Source of the DNA: Gloeomargaritales cyanobacterium VI4D9
Lineage (GTDB): Bacteria; Cyanobacteriota; Cyanobacteriia; Gloeomargaritales; Gloeomargaritaceae
DNA: 64,000 nucleotides
NCBI GenBank assembly: GCA_927797885.1
Contig: OV696605.1
Span: forward strand, 3,013,157 to 3,077,156
Reading direction: 5' to 3'
Positions 63,632 through 64,000 of this stretch are shown here, piece by piece. The notes under the pieces were generated by a model. It did no database searches and was not told the DNA's origin. It saw only the letters and a program-made list of their open reading frames with translations. Position 1 is the first letter of the stretch, and each line of letters opens with the position of its first letter. The position numbers and the translations under genes are program-made.

Positions 63632-64000
63632 CTAATGAATAGGTAGAGCCAGATTGCGGATCAGGTTGACTAGAAGAGGCGGCACCGGATCAGGGGGCAT
63701 TCCCAACTCGATTTCCAAATAGGGAAGCTCCTGGCGCACCCGTTGACCTTTGCCCAAATAAGTATGAACAATGCCCAGCAGTTGTAAATTGCCCCGTTCG
63801 GCACAAAATTCATGCCAGATGGGGATGGCTTGGGGTTCACAACTAACGATGAGATAGTGGGTACAGGCTTCCAGAATCGGTTGTTTGGCTGGGTCAACCT
63901 TACCCCCCACATCCACAATCACCAGTTGTTTTCGCCGTCGTAGATTGAGAATCGCCTGCGCCTGAAACGGGAAAAACTCTTGGGTTTCCGCCCCCCGATA
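63632..64000 (-). CDS. C-terminal part of a possible Csx3-fusion protein (cut by window edge)
   Basis: The frame is open to the right edge; the visible 122 residues end at TAG/TGA near 63632. VIVDVGGKVDPAKQPILEAC, HYLIVSCEPQAIPIWHEFCA and LQLLGIVHTYLGKGQRVRQE resemble, from memory, the C-terminal NTPase-like half found fused to Csx3 in cyanobacteria. The Csx3 part itself would lie outside the window, so this call is tentative. It could be another P-loop or mutase-like protein. No CRISPR array is in the window. Confidence 0.4.
   Translation of the reverse strand, partial: YRGAETQEFFPFQAQAILNLRRRKQLVIVDVGGKVDPAKQPILEACTHYLIVSCEPQAIPIWHEFCAERGNLQLLGIVHTYLGKGQRVRQELPYLEIELGMPPDPVPPLLVNLIRNLALPIH

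Overview
The window is a chromosomal piece of a cyanobacterium. Gene content shows this directly: psaC (photosystem I iron-sulfur subunit), ndhF and ndhD of the cyanobacterial NDH-1 complex, a high-light-inducible (hli) gene, a PAP/fibrillin protein, cobyric acid synthase, and a ribosomal-protein cluster that starts at rplC. The species cannot be fixed from the sequence; a unicellular, moderately GC-rich, early-branching lineage would fit, but that is only a guess.

Layout. 1-4 kb: end of an unknown gene, a sugar aminotransferase, two membrane proteins and a Fur-type regulator. 4-15.2 kb: a nitrogen-acquisition locus. birA (biotin ligase) converges on a three-gene arm encoding a biotin-dependent carboxylase and two DUF1989 proteins. 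That arm is preceded by a clear guanidine-I (ykkC) riboswitch, so I read it as guanidine carboxylase plus carboxyguanidine deiminase CgdAB rather than urea carboxylase. Divergent from it is an ABC transporter behind a perfect NtcA box (GTA-N8-TAC), followed by an allophanate hydrolase split into two genes. Together: guanidine uptake, carboxylation, deimination to allophanate, and hydrolysis to ammonia and CO2.

14-20 kb: a rearranged duplication. Parts of birA, atzF, the allophanate-hydrolase C-domain gene and rplC each occur twice. Between the copies lie a truncated rplC, a frameshifted hli gene, a truncated companion gene, a glycosyltransferase and a 110-bp inverted-repeat element. 19.4-28 kb: the intact cluster rplC-rplD-rplW-rplB-rpsS-rplV-rpsC-rplP-rpmC-rpsQ-rplN-rplX-rplE-rpsH-rplF-rplR-rpsE-rplO, followed by a fibrillin gene instead of secY.

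28-55 kb: housekeeping and membrane genes (miaB, gamma-carbonic-anhydrase-like protein, TPM-domain protein, rnz, a DUF2779 nuclease, cobQ, ndhF-ndhD, murA, ftsH, three glycosyltransferases, exported Mn-type superoxide dismutase, psaC, tRNA-Leu, aspS). Intergenic spaces hold a family of about 100-140 bp elements with ATAGCAATCC/GGATTGCTAT ends.

55-64 kb: a mobile-element-rich island. It holds IS630 remnants, a pxpB-pxpC-pxpA (5-oxoprolinase) operon, a complete IS4-family element with a 9-bp target duplication inside one of the small repeats, a complete IS5-family element, and IS fragments. At the right edge, on the minus strand, a Csx3-like partial gene, a membrane-anchored NYN RNase and a small RelA/SpoT-type HD hydrolase follow one another.
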